Positions 34,132 to 42,860 of a stretch of 47,228 nucleotides of DNA are shown in pieces. This DNA comes from Oscillospiraceae bacterium (GTDB lineage Bacteria; Bacillota; Clostridia; Oscillospirales; CAG-272): contig SVSB01000002.1 in assembly GCA_015064505.1 (NCBI GenBank), forward strand, positions 1 through 47,228, written 5' to 3'. Every line of letters starts with the position of its first letter. Positions within the stretch are counted from its first letter, which is position 1. The notes beneath the pieces were generated by a model. That model did no database searches. It saw only the letters and a program-made list of their open reading frames with translations, and was not told where the DNA came from. A program made the position numbers and the translations under genes.

Positions 34132-36096
34132 TTATTTGCAATAGGTTTCGGCATCAAAGATCTCAAAGGTCATTTCATCGGCACCAAGGGTCTTTTCGCC
34201 GACGGGAACCTGATGGTCAAGGGGGTTATACGTTACGCAGAGCACCTTGGTGCCGTCTGCGGAGATATACTCACCGCGGCGTACGTACTGTGGCAGAGGC
34301 TCCGTGTTTATAACGGTGAACTTACCGTCGTACATAAACTCCTTATACTTCATCATTGCGTCCGTATATTCCTTAACCACAGCCGCGTACTTGGGCGCTC
34401 TTTCTATGTGAGCGCGGCAAACGTACAGCTCCGCGTCAAGACGCAGTCCGTAAACGAGAGAGCAACGCATACGTCTTGCAAAATCGCCTTCCTCGTCGCG
34501 GATACCGCGCTCCGTGGTAATTACCTCCGGGAAGGTATAACGGAACAGCGCGGGGAAATTATCGCCCTTGATCTTGAAGTCAACGTTCACAAGTCCGTGA
34601 ATGAACTGGTTATAAGGTGCGGCAACGTCGGTTACCACCTCTGCGGCAAGGACCTTACCTTTTTCGCGGCAGTATGCCTCCGCCTCCTCGAAGAACATCT
34701 TGTGATACTTCCAGTCCTCGTCCACGCGGTTGCCGTGCTCGTGCTTATCGTTGAAGCAGAGCTGATAAGGACAACCCGCATAGCAATCGGCAAAGGTGCA
34801 GTCTGCTCCCAGCTCATCCATCAGCTTTATCTGGGAAAGCACCTGATCGCGCCACATCTTAGTTGCGGAGCAGCACAGGGGGAACTGCTTCGCGCCGTAG
34901 GCGGCGCGTACCTCACCGTAGCCGGGATATACGAATGCGGGACGGATCTCGTCGCCGTTTATGTTGATCATTTTTATGAAATCGCCGTGTTCCTTGTAAT
35001 AATCGACCTCGGGATCCATAAAGTGACAGTTGCATTCAAGAATAACGCGGCCGCCAAGCTCCTGAACCTTTTTGATGTTCTCGGTAAGCTTCTTCCAGGC
35101 TCCGGGATAGGGCTCCTTGTATATGGGATAGCCTCTGTCCATTCCCTCCTTCCACCATGCAAAGAGGAACAGGGTGTGCAGACCGTATTTTGCACCTATC
35201 TTATAAAGCTCGGGCAGATCCTCTGCGGTGTAGTAATCCTCGCCGTACTGGGAGCGCATAATGATTCTCTGCCAGCCGGACATATATTTTACCCACTCCG
35301 CCTTTTCGGGCACGCGGTAAAAAGTCTTTTCCGCGTAAGCGCGGTAAAGATCCGCACCCGCTCTCCAGTCGCCGTCAAGGAAGCCGAGAACGGTTTGGGG
35401 CATCGTCAGCTTTTCACCGGGGCGAGCCATGGGGAAATGATCTATTCCGAACATCATATTGGTGGGATCGGAATGGATGCGCTGGCGCACCGTAAGGAAG
35501 CAGTGCTTATGCTCGGGATCGTGACGTCCGACGTACAGGAAGTGCCCTGCGGACTGAACGCCGAACCAACCCATAGTTGCACGGGGATAATGAAGATGCC
35601 AGAAGATCTCAAACTCGTTATGATAATAGTAACTGGAGGTCATATTGGCAAGGACCTGCCAGGGATTCTTTACACGGGTGCCGAGGCCGTTTGGAAGGAA
35701 CAGCTGATCCTCCTTCTTATCGCCGCCGAGAGAATCAAAATCCGCAAGGGGGCAGAAGCACTCGTTTATTCTTACTTCGCTCCTGTTATCAAGCTCGGGA
35801 ACGAAGTAAAGAAGTCCCTCGTCCTCCCATACGGTTATCTTCAGGTAAAGATTATACGTATCGCCGTATTCAGAGATCACCTTATCGTACTCTATAATCA
35901 GCTTATCTCCGCACATAGCGGCTTTTCCTTCCTGCTTTGAAGAAAAAACGGGGATCTCGGTGCGAAGGCCGTCGTCAAGAATAAGACGCCAGAAATCGGA
36001 ATTCGAAGTTCCGACGGCACCCTCTGCGGTAAAGAGGGCGTTCTTACAGTTTTCGTCAATATTAAAAGCAATGTTGTGAGCTTTTACGGAAAGCAT
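34132..36096 (-). CDS. DUF6259-type glycoside-hydrolase-like protein
   Basis: A 654-aa cytoplasmic protein with no signal peptide. An N-terminal beta-sandwich (about 1-240) is followed by a TIM-barrel-like central part (about 260-560; GWQRIIMRSQYGE, FLFAWWKEGMD, VILECNCHF, DCTFADCYAG) and a C-terminal beta domain. The layout matches DUF6259 glycosidase-like proteins; catalytic acids cannot be assigned from sequence alone, though Asp/Glu in the TFADCYAG and ILECN strands are candidates. It is first gene of the operon with the solute-binding protein, divergent from an AraC regulator. Confidence 0.7.
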   Translation of the reverse strand: MLSVKAHNIAFNIDENCKNALFTAEGAVGTSNSDFWRLILDDGLRTEIPVFSSKQEGKAAMCGDKLIIEYDKVISEYGDTYNLYLKITVWEDEGLLYFVPELDNRSEVRINECFCPLADFDSLGGDKKEDQLFLPNGLGTRVKNPWQVLANMTSSYYYHNEFEIFWHLHYPRATMGWFGVQSAGHFLYVGRHDPEHKHCFLTVRQRIHSDPTNMMFGIDHFPMARPGEKLTMPQTVLGFLDGDWRAGADLYRAYAEKTFYRVPEKAEWVKYMSGWQRIIMRSQYGEDYYTAEDLPELYKIGAKYGLHTLFLFAWWKEGMDRGYPIYKEPYPGAWKKLTENIKKVQELGGRVILECNCHFMDPEVDYYKEHGDFIKMININGDEIRPAFVYPGYGEVRAAYGAKQFPLCCSATKMWRDQVLSQIKLMDELGADCTFADCYAGCPYQLCFNDKHEHGNRVDEDWKYHKMFFEEAEAYCREKGKVLAAEVVTDVAAPYNQFIHGLVNVDFKIKGDNFPALFRYTFPEVITTERGIRDEEGDFARRMRCSLVYGLRLDAELYVCRAHIERAPKYAAVVKEYTDAMMKYKEFMYDGKFTVINTEPLPQYVRRGEYISADGTKVLCVTYNPLDHQVPVGEKTLGADEMTFEIFDAETYCK

Positions 36097-36143
36097 AGCT
36101 ATTCTCCTTTTTTCGGATTTAACAAAAGGCTACCTTGATTTTT

Positions 36144-36172
36144 ATTATAGCAACAACGTCCCGAAAAAACAA
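36144..36172 (-). promoter_or_regulatory. promoter for the DUF6259/solute-binding operon
   Basis: Minus strand: TTGTTT (36167-36172), 17 nt, TATAAT (36144-36149). Confidence 0.65.
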
Positions 36173-36285
36173 TACACTCATAGCGCACTTTGTTTAAAAA
36201 TATGAAACTCTCGCATTTTGTTTACCGTGCTTATCACGCAAAACTCAAGTTTTTCCTCATTTTTCCATCAATACCGCAAACCCTG

Positions 36286-36314
36286 TTGAAAAAATTCATA
36301 TTCCGTAGTATAAT
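36286..36314 (+). promoter_or_regulatory. promoter for the AraC regulator gene at 36369
   Basis: TTGAAA (36286-36291), 17 nt, TATAAT (36309-36314), 54 nt before the GTG start. The interval to the divergent promoter (36173-36285) is the likely regulator-binding region; no clear repeat was seen. Confidence 0.8.
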
Positions 36315-36368
36315 GATATGTGAAACAAAAAAAGACCCCGCAGAACAAAAGTTCCAAAGGAGGAGTCC

Positions 36369-37238
36369 GTGTTTACCTATAATATAGACACTCTGCCCTA
36401 CGTGAGCATGTCGGGCAAGACGAAGGAAAAAAAGGGCTGGAGCCATTCGGGAAGAAAAATGGAATACAACCTGCTCGTGTACATTCACAGAGGCGAATGC
36501 GTCTTTGATATCGAGGGGGAGAAAATAGAATTCAAAAAAGGAAACATCGTGCTCGTGCCCAAGAACACCATGTACAAGCCTTACACGGATTCGGGAGTTG
36601 AATACACCTTCTTTCATTTCAACGGCGAGCTTATTCCCTGCAGCGAGGCGCCCGAGCAGATCGCCTCTCACTTCCGCAGTAAGGACTCAAAGCATCCAAT
36701 ATACGGTGTTATCGAAAAGGGAAACGGCACCCTGATCCTTGATTATAAAATGACACCGGAGGAGGACACCTCCGAGGTAGAGGTGCTGCTTACAAAATGC
36801 GTAAACGCAACGTTCCGCTACGGGGATTCAGCAAGTATGCTCCTTTCCCTTTACTTCAGCGAGCTTCTGTTCTTCGTATCCAAGGCGTACTGCACCAGCT
36901 TTGAGGCGGACAGCATACATCCGCCGGCGGTAAACAGGATAATTGCGTACATAAACAGCAACTATATGCGCAAGATCACACTTGACGATCTGTGCGAGGA
37001 GGTAAATATCTCAAAGCAGTACTGTATGCGCATATTCAAGAAGCACCTGCACACCACCATAAACGAATATATACTTGCCACCCGTATGAAACACGCCGCT
37101 TATTGCCTGCGGCATACGTATATGAACGTGAACGAAACGGCAAACTATCTGGGTTTTTCCAGCGTCAGCTATTTTTCGCGTGTATTCAAGAATTATTACG
37201 GAGTTCCTCCGTCAGATTACTATCAGCCCGTGGTATAA
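36369..37238 (+). CDS. AraC-family transcriptional regulator (cupin + HTH)
   Basis: A 289-aa regulator starting at GTG 36369 behind AAAGGAGGAG. The N-terminal cupin-like sensor (about 30-110) includes CVFDIEGEKIEFKKGNIVLVP. Two helix-turn-helix motifs lie at about 195-285 (ITLDDLCEEVNISKQYCMRIFKK and NVNETANYLGFSSVSYFSRVFKNYYGVPPSDY). It is divergent from the DUF6259/solute-binding operon and probably activates it in response to a sugar. Its 3' end faces the next AraC gene with a 5-nt gap and no strong terminator between them. Confidence 0.92.
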   Translation: MFTYNIDTLPYVSMSGKTKEKKGWSHSGRKMEYNLLVYIHRGECVFDIEGEKIEFKKGNIVLVPKNTMYKPYTDSGVEYTFFHFNGELIPCSEAPEQIASHFRSKDSKHPIYGVIEKGNGTLILDYKMTPEEDTSEVEVLLTKCVNATFRYGDSASMLLSLYFSELLFFVSKAYCTSFEADSIHPPAVNRIIAYINSNYMRKITLDDLCEEVNISKQYCMRIFKKHLHTTINEYILATRMKHAAYCLRHTYMNVNETANYLGFSSVSYFSRVFKNYYGVPPSDYYQPVV

Positions 37239-37243
37239 CGAGG

Positions 37244-38146
37244 TCATACCCCCGTATCATTATGCTCCCTGCGGTAATCGGAGGGAGACACTCCCTCCGC
37301 ATCGCGGAAGGCGTTTGCAAAATGCTTGCTGTCCGCGTAGCTTAGTCTGTCCGCTATCTGGGCAATGGAAAGCTCCGTTGAGGCAAGCAGATACTTTGCG
37401 GCAACGATGCGCCTCTCGGATATATACTGCTTCGGGGTTATGCCGAATTCCTTGCGGAACACGCGAGATATATACGCCTTGCTGAAGAAAAACTTGGAGG
37501 AAAGCCCCTCCGTACTTATTCCATTATATATATTCTTATCTATATATCTCTTCATTCTGTTCGGCAGAGCGCGCTTGTTATCCGCCGTATCGGTAACGAA
37601 GCTCTCCCTACGCAAACGGCTGAAAAGATCGAAGATAAGAACGGCGATGCCTCTGTTCATTTCGGTGGTATCGCCGTTTTTAAACTCGGAAAGCAGCCTG
37701 TGCGCCTCAAAAAAAACAGACTCGCAGTTCTCGTGAGCAACCAGCACTCCCTCCTTTATTCCGTACAGCTTTACCATATCGTCGATCATAGTGCCGCTGA
37801 TATTGAGCCAAATTTTTTTGAAGGGGTCCCTTTTATCCGCGTAATACTTATGCTCGTGCATACGGTTAAGGAAATACAGATCCCCCGCGCCTACGCAAAG
37901 CATCTGTCCGTCGCACTCTATATAACCCTTTCCCGATATTACGTATTCAAAAATGTACATTATGTTATAGTATCTGGATTGGGAGGTATGCTCTATGTAA
38001 TAATCGGGGCTCGGCTCCGTTATTCCCGCCTGCTCAACGTATATGGGATTTGAGAGCATACTGTAATCAAAATTGCGGTATATTATATGTTCTTTTCCTC
38101 CGTTAAAGCCCTCAGGGCGTTTTTCAAGAACAAATTGTTTCTTCAC
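37244..38146 (-). CDS. AraC-family transcriptional regulator (cupin + HTH)
   Basis: A 300-aa regulator. GTG 38146 is chosen because GGAGG lies 5 nt upstream; a slightly longer TTG frame would place that SD inside the gene. The cupin sensor is about 65-125 (YVISGKGYIECDGQMLCVGAGDLYFLN) and the HTH pair about 205-295 (GISTEGLSSKFFFSKAYISRVFRKEFGITPKQY and LSIAQIADRLSYADSKHFANAF). The cupin part closely resembles that of the AraC protein at 46103 (GEGYIECDGKVYHVGAGSFYFLNR). It is divergent from the frameshifted solute-binding gene and glycosidase operon, its likely target. Confidence 0.92.
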   Translation of the reverse strand: MKKQFVLEKRPEGFNGGKEHIIYRNFDYSMLSNPIYVEQAGITEPSPDYYIEHTSQSRYYNIMYIFEYVISGKGYIECDGQMLCVGAGDLYFLNRMHEHKYYADKRDPFKKIWLNISGTMIDDMVKLYGIKEGVLVAHENCESVFFEAHRLLSEFKNGDTTEMNRGIAVLIFDLFSRLRRESFVTDTADNKRALPNRMKRYIDKNIYNGISTEGLSSKFFFSKAYISRVFRKEFGITPKQYISERRIVAAKYLLASTELSIAQIADRLSYADSKHFANAFRDAEGVSPSDYRREHNDTGV

Positions 38147-38191
38147 GGCAACCTCCAAGGTTCAGTTTTTTCACCATATGTTTTCTTTTTT

Positions 38192-38208
38192 CGGTGGAAT
38201 ATCCGCCG
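38192..38208. promoter_or_regulatory. near-palindromic operator candidate between divergent genes
   Basis: CGGTGGAATATCCGCCG pairs at six of seven positions around its centre, and sits beside the divergent promoters of the AraC gene and glycan operon. Confidence 0.35.
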
Positions 38209-38213
38209 TTTTT

Positions 38214-38242
38214 ATTGTACTATATATACAAGGAAATGTCAA
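38214..38242 (-). promoter_or_regulatory. promoter for the AraC regulator gene at 38146
   Basis: Minus strand: TTGACA (38237-38242), 17 nt, TACAAT (38214-38219). The rightward promoter for the glycan operon is less clear, consistent with activator dependence. Confidence 0.75.
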
Positions 38243-38283
38243 CGGCTACGCGATTTTACAGTTATTATGAAAGGAAAAAGCCT

Positions 38284-39773
38284 ATGAAAAAGAAAATTAC
38301 CGCCATCGGTGTAATAATTGCACTTCTTGCAAGTATTATTTCACTTGTTTCATGTAATCAGACCCCGCCTGCCGACGGCACCACCGACGTTACGGATGAG
38401 ATTACAGCTCCCGTCACCACAACTCCCGTAGACGAATTCGGCCGCGAGATCATTGAGGACTCCGTTGACAAGAACCTTGATTTTGAAGGTGCAACCGTAA
38501 ATCTCCTTTGCCGCAGCGATGCGGGCATTATCGACGAGTTCACCTCCGCAAGCGAGGATTCCACCGTGCTGAACGAAGCGGTATTCAAGCGCAACGCCAC
38601 CGTTGCCGACCGCCTTGACATCGAGCTTAACATAATCACCATGAACGGCGCATACGGCGATGCCAACACCAAGTTCCTCACCGAGGTGCGCGGCCAGGCA
38701 ATGAGCGCAACAAGCGAATACGATATTGCGGCTTTGTACGCCTCCCAGGGCTGTCTGCTCGTTACGGAAATCTGTTTTGGGATCTTTACGAGCTTCCCCA
38801 CATTGATCTTGAAAAGCCCTGGTGGACCCAATCCTTTATTGACGAGATAACCTACGACGGCAAGCTGTTCAGCCTTATCGGCGACGTTACCATCACCGCC
38901 ATCAGCCGCGTTGGCGTTACCTTCTTCAATAAAGACCTTGCAAAGGAAAAGCTTCCCTCAGATCTTGATCTCTACAAGATCGTAGACGAGGGCAAGTGGA
39001 CGGTAGATAAGCTTTACGAGCTTTCAAAGGACGTTTACGTTGACGTTAACGGCAACGACGTACACGATCAGGGCGATGTATTCGGCTACAGCATACGCAC
39101 CGAGTCCATGCCCATGGACCTTTGGGTGGGCGCGTTTGACATCAAGGTAACCACAAGGAACGCAGACGGTATCCCCGAGCTTACCTTCTATAACGACCGC
39201 ACAGTTACCGCCTTTGAGAAGCTTAACAACCTCATTTATCAGAACAACGGCTGTATCTACGGTCAGGATCTTAACACCACCGTTAACACCTTCGTTGCAG
39301 GTGAGGTGCTCTTCCTTACACAGGGTCTTCTCCGTGCAGAAAAGTTCATAGATATGAACGATTCTTACGGAATACTGCCCATGCCGAAGCTTGACGAGGA
39401 GCAGGCAGGCTACTACACCCTTCCTCAGAACGCCCACTCCATGATGGTAGTGCTTAACAACTGCTTCGACGAGGAGGCAGCAGGTGCGACCCTTGAGCTT
39501 CTGGGCGCCGAAAGCTACCGCACCGTCCGTCCCGCATATTACGAAATGACCATGAAGGGCAGATACGTAAACGGTGAAGAGGACGCAGAGATGTTCGATC
39601 TTGTTGCCGAGGGTATTCAGTACAACTTCGGTACGCTCTATTCCTCCAAGGGACTTAACGCCATCTGCGCTCTGTTCCGCGACGTTGCTACCCCCATCAC
39701 CTCCAGATACGAGGCAAAGGCATCCCAGTACGAGCAGTCCCTTAAAAAGCTCCTTGAGGATCTTTCAAAATGA
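38284..39773 (+). pseudogene. solute-binding lipoprotein gene with a single-base frameshift
   Basis: It begins as a normal lipoprotein (MKKKITAIGVIIALLASIIS, lipobox LVSC, Thr-rich linker). The frame breaks near 38775-38781 at a T4 run. One extra T would give CFWDLYELPHIDLEKPWW and continue unbroken to the stop at 39771-39773. The restored product would be 496 aa, almost equal to its 497-aa paralogue at 32611. Read literally, the gene yields a truncated protein. The cause may be a real deletion or a homopolymer sequencing error. The stop overlaps the next start (ATGA). Confidence 0.85.
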
Positions 39774-41914
39774 TCAAACGCATTTTTGCAATATTATTGC
39801 CGTTGCTTTTATGCGCGGGCATAGCCTCCTGCGATAACAGCGGCACCGTGAGCGAAACCACGGACGGAGATACTTCAATGATAACAGACGCCCCCGCAAC
39901 CGATAAAAAGCCTCCCGCATTCATAGACATTGACGTTTCCGAGGACAGCACCGTGCGCGGCGGTAAGTATTCAAAGGACAATTACGGCAAAGAGGTCACC
40001 GTTGACATCAAGGGCACCAACGACGATTACGCGAGAAAGGCGTATCTTAAGTTCAGTCTTAAGGATCTTGAATTTACAGATCCCCTTACCGTCACTCTGG
40101 AGCTTGCCTCCTGCAGCGGACAGACCGTTGAAAAAATGACCACTTTGGTGGTACGCGCCACGGATGCCGAGAGCTGGAGCGAATATACCATTACCTTTGC
40201 AAACCGCCCCCGCTCCATCAAGAAGCTTGCGGAGATAAGAATGTACGCCAAGCAGACCTGCAGCGTGGACGTTACGGAATACGTAAAGGAGGTTCTTGCG
40301 GAGGGAAAGACGGAGATAGCCTTTATGCTTGACGGAAGCACCTCCGAGGGGCTTAAGCTCAGCTTCAACAGCAAGGAGAGCAGTGCTTCTTCTCCCAGGC
40401 TGCGCTTTGCATATACGGATATGTCCCTCTATTACGGCAGAGCGGTAGAGCTTCCCACCTCCCAGCGCTACGGTGACGGCAACGATCCCTTTGAGTGGGC
40501 GGATAAGCTCGTTGACGAATATTTTGCAAGCTACAAGAAGACGGATAATTCCGCACCTGCTCTTGAAAACGATCCCGCAGAGTACACCGCCTCCCTTCTT
40601 GCGAAGGACGACGTAAGCGGTAATTATAAGAGCTACAAGGTGCGCACCCTTGATACCCTTAAGGGCTTCACACCCACCGCCCATCAGCTTGACAGCTACG
40701 GCGGAAACAAAGCCTTAAAGCTTACAGCCACAGGCTTCTTCCGCACGGAAAAGGTGGGAGACCGTTGGTTCCTCGTTACGCCCGACGGAAACGCGTATTT
40801 TGACGCGGCAATGGCAAACGTTACCGTCTCCAACGCAAGCGAGGATGCAAAGGCCGCCTTCAAGGATCTTTACGGTACAAACGCCGTATGGGCAAAGAAG
40901 ACTGCAGAGCTTTTGAAGGAGAACGGCTTTTACTCCATGGGCGGATGGTCGAAGCCCCACGAAATAAACGTAGGCGACGAAAAGCTGAATTATTCGGAGA
41001 TCATCTACTTTATGTCCACATACGGCGAGGCTTATAAGCTTACTGCCGACAGCGCGGGACACGATACCTTTATAAACAACAACACCATTCCAGTATTCGA
41101 CCCCGACTTCGTGACCGTATCCCGCAGGCTTGCAAAGGCAGCCGCAGAGGATTACGGTGACGATCCCCGCCTTATCGGCTATATGAGCGATAACGAGCTT
41201 CCTTGCGATAAAAAGATGCTGGATAATTACCTTACCCTTGATTATACCAATCTTTACAATTCCTTCTCCTACGCTACCGCGTGGGTATGGCTTGAAAAGG
41301 CAACGGGCAAGGAAAACCCCTCTCTTTCCGACGTGAACGATCAGCTGCGCGATCAGTTCCGCGAGTTCGTTTACGACAGGTACTTCAAGGTGGTATCCGA
41401 GGCGCTGAAGGAATACGATCCGAACCACCTGTACCTTGGTTGCCGCTTTATGAAGGAAGCAAATCTCTCCGAGGGAATATTCCGCGCGGCGGGCAGATAT
41501 TGCGACGCAATATCCATAAACTACTATCTTGATCTTGACCCCGACAACGAGCTGCTTAAACAGTGGATATCCGCATCGGGCAAGCCCTTTATAATTACCG
41601 AGGTTTATACCAAGGGAGAGGACAGCGGGCTTCCCAACACCGCAGGCGCGGGCAAGATAGTAAAGACACAGGCTGACCGCGGCGTATTCTACGAGAATTT
41701 TATGCTGAAGATGCTGGAAAGCAAGTATTGCGTTGGCGTGCATTGGTTCAAATACCGAGATAACGACCCGAAGAACAAAAACGCAGAAGCCTCCAACACC
41801 GATGCAAACAAAGGTATAGTGGGCGTTGATTACAGCCCCTACAACGACCTTCTACAAAGGATGAAGGCGATAAACGATAATATCTACTCTCTTATCGACC
41901 ACTTTGGAAACTGA
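39770..41914 (+). CDS. lipoprotein glycoside hydrolase, clan GH-A (GH50/agarase-like) with CBM96/DNRLRE domain
   Basis: A 714-aa surface lipoprotein (lipobox GIASC, Cys21) with a Thr-rich linker to about 48. A DNRLRE/CBM96-like beta-sandwich spans 51-217 (YLKFSLKDL, RLRFAYTD). The catalytic TIM barrel is about 320-714. GFFRTEKVGDRWFLVTPDG is typical of agarase-like GH-A enzymes. The proposed acid/base is Glu476 in YMSDNELP and the nucleophile Glu611 in IITEVYTKG. The substrate is probably a galactan or related glycan; family assignment beyond clan A is tentative. Coupled to the upstream gene by a 4-nt overlap. Confidence 0.75.
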   Translation: MIKRIFAILLPLLLCAGIASCDNSGTVSETTDGDTSMITDAPATDKKPPAFIDIDVSEDSTVRGGKYSKDNYGKEVTVDIKGTNDDYARKAYLKFSLKDLEFTDPLTVTLELASCSGQTVEKMTTLVVRATDAESWSEYTITFANRPRSIKKLAEIRMYAKQTCSVDVTEYVKEVLAEGKTEIAFMLDGSTSEGLKLSFNSKESSASSPRLRFAYTDMSLYYGRAVELPTSQRYGDGNDPFEWADKLVDEYFASYKKTDNSAPALENDPAEYTASLLAKDDVSGNYKSYKVRTLDTLKGFTPTAHQLDSYGGNKALKLTATGFFRTEKVGDRWFLVTPDGNAYFDAAMANVTVSNASEDAKAAFKDLYGTNAVWAKKTAELLKENGFYSMGGWSKPHEINVGDEKLNYSEIIYFMSTYGEAYKLTADSAGHDTFINNNTIPVFDPDFVTVSRRLAKAAAEDYGDDPRLIGYMSDNELPCDKKMLDNYLTLDYTNLYNSFSYATAWVWLEKATGKENPSLSDVNDQLRDQFREFVYDRYFKVVSEALKEYDPNHLYLGCRFMKEANLSEGIFRAAGRYCDAISINYYLDLDPDNELLKQWISASGKPFIITEVYTKGEDSGLPNTAGAGKIVKTQADRGVFYENFMLKMLESKYCVGVHWFKYRDNDPKNKNAEASNTDANKGIVGVDYSPYNDLLQRMKAINDNIYSLIDHFGN

Positions 41915-41936
41915 TCATAAAAGAAAGGAAATAGCT

Positions 41937-42806
41937 ATGAAAAAGATTTTTGCGATAATATCCGCGCTTATGCTCCTTGTCCTTGCGGCTCTTCCCGTAT
42001 CTGCCGCAGAGGGCTTTGCCGCTAATTTTAAAATAAGAAACGACAAGACCGCCGGCTCCTTTACTTACTCTGCCGCAGAGGATAAGCTTACCGTATCCTC
42101 CACAGGAACCACCACTTATTCCGCGCCCGTTGAGATGGGCGGCAACGATTTCGTTTGGGAATTTGATTGGACTCCCGCATCCGTCGGCAAGAACAAGGAC
42201 AGATTTTTGTTCTGCTCTCCCGGCGTTGTGGGCAAGGCTAATCCCCACGCAAACGGCTACGAGTTATATATCGACGGCACCGCCTCCCCCGGGATTAAGC
42301 TCAACCACAGAATAAACCAAGGCTCACAGGTAACAAACGTGCTTGCCAAAGACGACACTATCGAGCTTGAGGCAATTACCTACCACGTAATAATCGACGT
42401 AAAGGGCGACGATATCAAGATATGGTTCTACGATGCAAGCGCAGAAAAGCCCGCAGAACCCAATCTTTCCGCTACCAAGCCTGAGGAGAACAAGTTTGAG
42501 GGCGGCTCTCTCGTTATTTATTCCTACAGCTCTGAATTCACCTGCACCAATATGACCTACTCTACCGTGGGTGCCGCCGTTGATACCACCGAGGCAGTCA
42601 CCACCACGGAAGCAATCACTACCACGGAAGCCGCCACCACCACGGCGGCAACCGAGGCTGCAACCACCACGGAAACCGTTGTGACCACGGAAGCAACCGC
42701 CACCGCCCCCGAAACGGGTGATAGCGCAACTGCGGCGATCCTTATGCTTGCAGTATCCGCCGCGGCTATAACAGTTTTAGCTATCAAGAGAAAAACAGCT
42801 GCATAA
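41937..42806 (+). CDS. secreted LamG/DUF1080-like protein with Thr-rich stalk and APETG sorting signal
   Basis: A 289-aa exported protein; start ATG 41937 (SD AAAGGAA) opens directly with a signal peptide (1-23). A concanavalin-like beta domain spans about 28-210. A Thr/Ala/Glu stalk with repeated TTTEA follows (215-255). The C-terminus has an LPxTG-like APETG (257-261), a hydrophobic helix (about 264-283) and KRK. It is probably sortase-anchored, or otherwise membrane-anchored, and may bind glycan for the neighbouring enzymes. No sortase gene is in the window. Confidence 0.75.
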   Translation: MKKIFAIISALMLLVLAALPVSAAEGFAANFKIRNDKTAGSFTYSAAEDKLTVSSTGTTTYSAPVEMGGNDFVWEFDWTPASVGKNKDRFLFCSPGVVGKANPHANGYELYIDGTASPGIKLNHRINQGSQVTNVLAKDDTIELEAITYHVIIDVKGDDIKIWFYDASAEKPAEPNLSATKPEENKFEGGSLVIYSYSSEFTCTNMTYSTVGAAVDTTEAVTTTEAITTTEAATTTAATEAATTTETVVTTEATATAPETGDSATAAILMLAVSAAAITVLAIKRKTAA

Positions 42807-42816
42807 AGATAAACCG

Positions 42817-42844
42817 CGGGGTGCAAGGCTATCCTTGCACCCCG
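42817..42844 (+). terminator. intra-operon hairpin, possible partial terminator or mRNA stabiliser
   Basis: Perfect 12-bp stem CGGGGTGCAAGG (42817-42828) with 42833-42844 and loop CTAT. There is no T-run, and the SD of the next gene follows. Confidence 0.5.
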
Positions 42845-42860
42845 TCTTCAGGAGAACGAT

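Noticed and set aside
34213..35940. Long open frame (575 codons) on the plus strand
   Set aside because: It is antisense to the DUF6259 gene, has no SD or recognisable domain, and reflects the codon use of the real gene. The same applies to long antisense frames at 14665-15726 and 40715-41743.
38770..38785. Programmed -1 ribosomal frameshift
   Set aside because: The site GTTTTGGG is not a canonical X-XXY-YYZ slippery heptamer and no clear downstream stimulatory structure is seen. A one-base deletion or sequencing error is simpler.
42590..42710. ACC/ACG-rich tandem repeats
   Set aside because: They encode the Thr-rich stalk of the anchored protein in frame.
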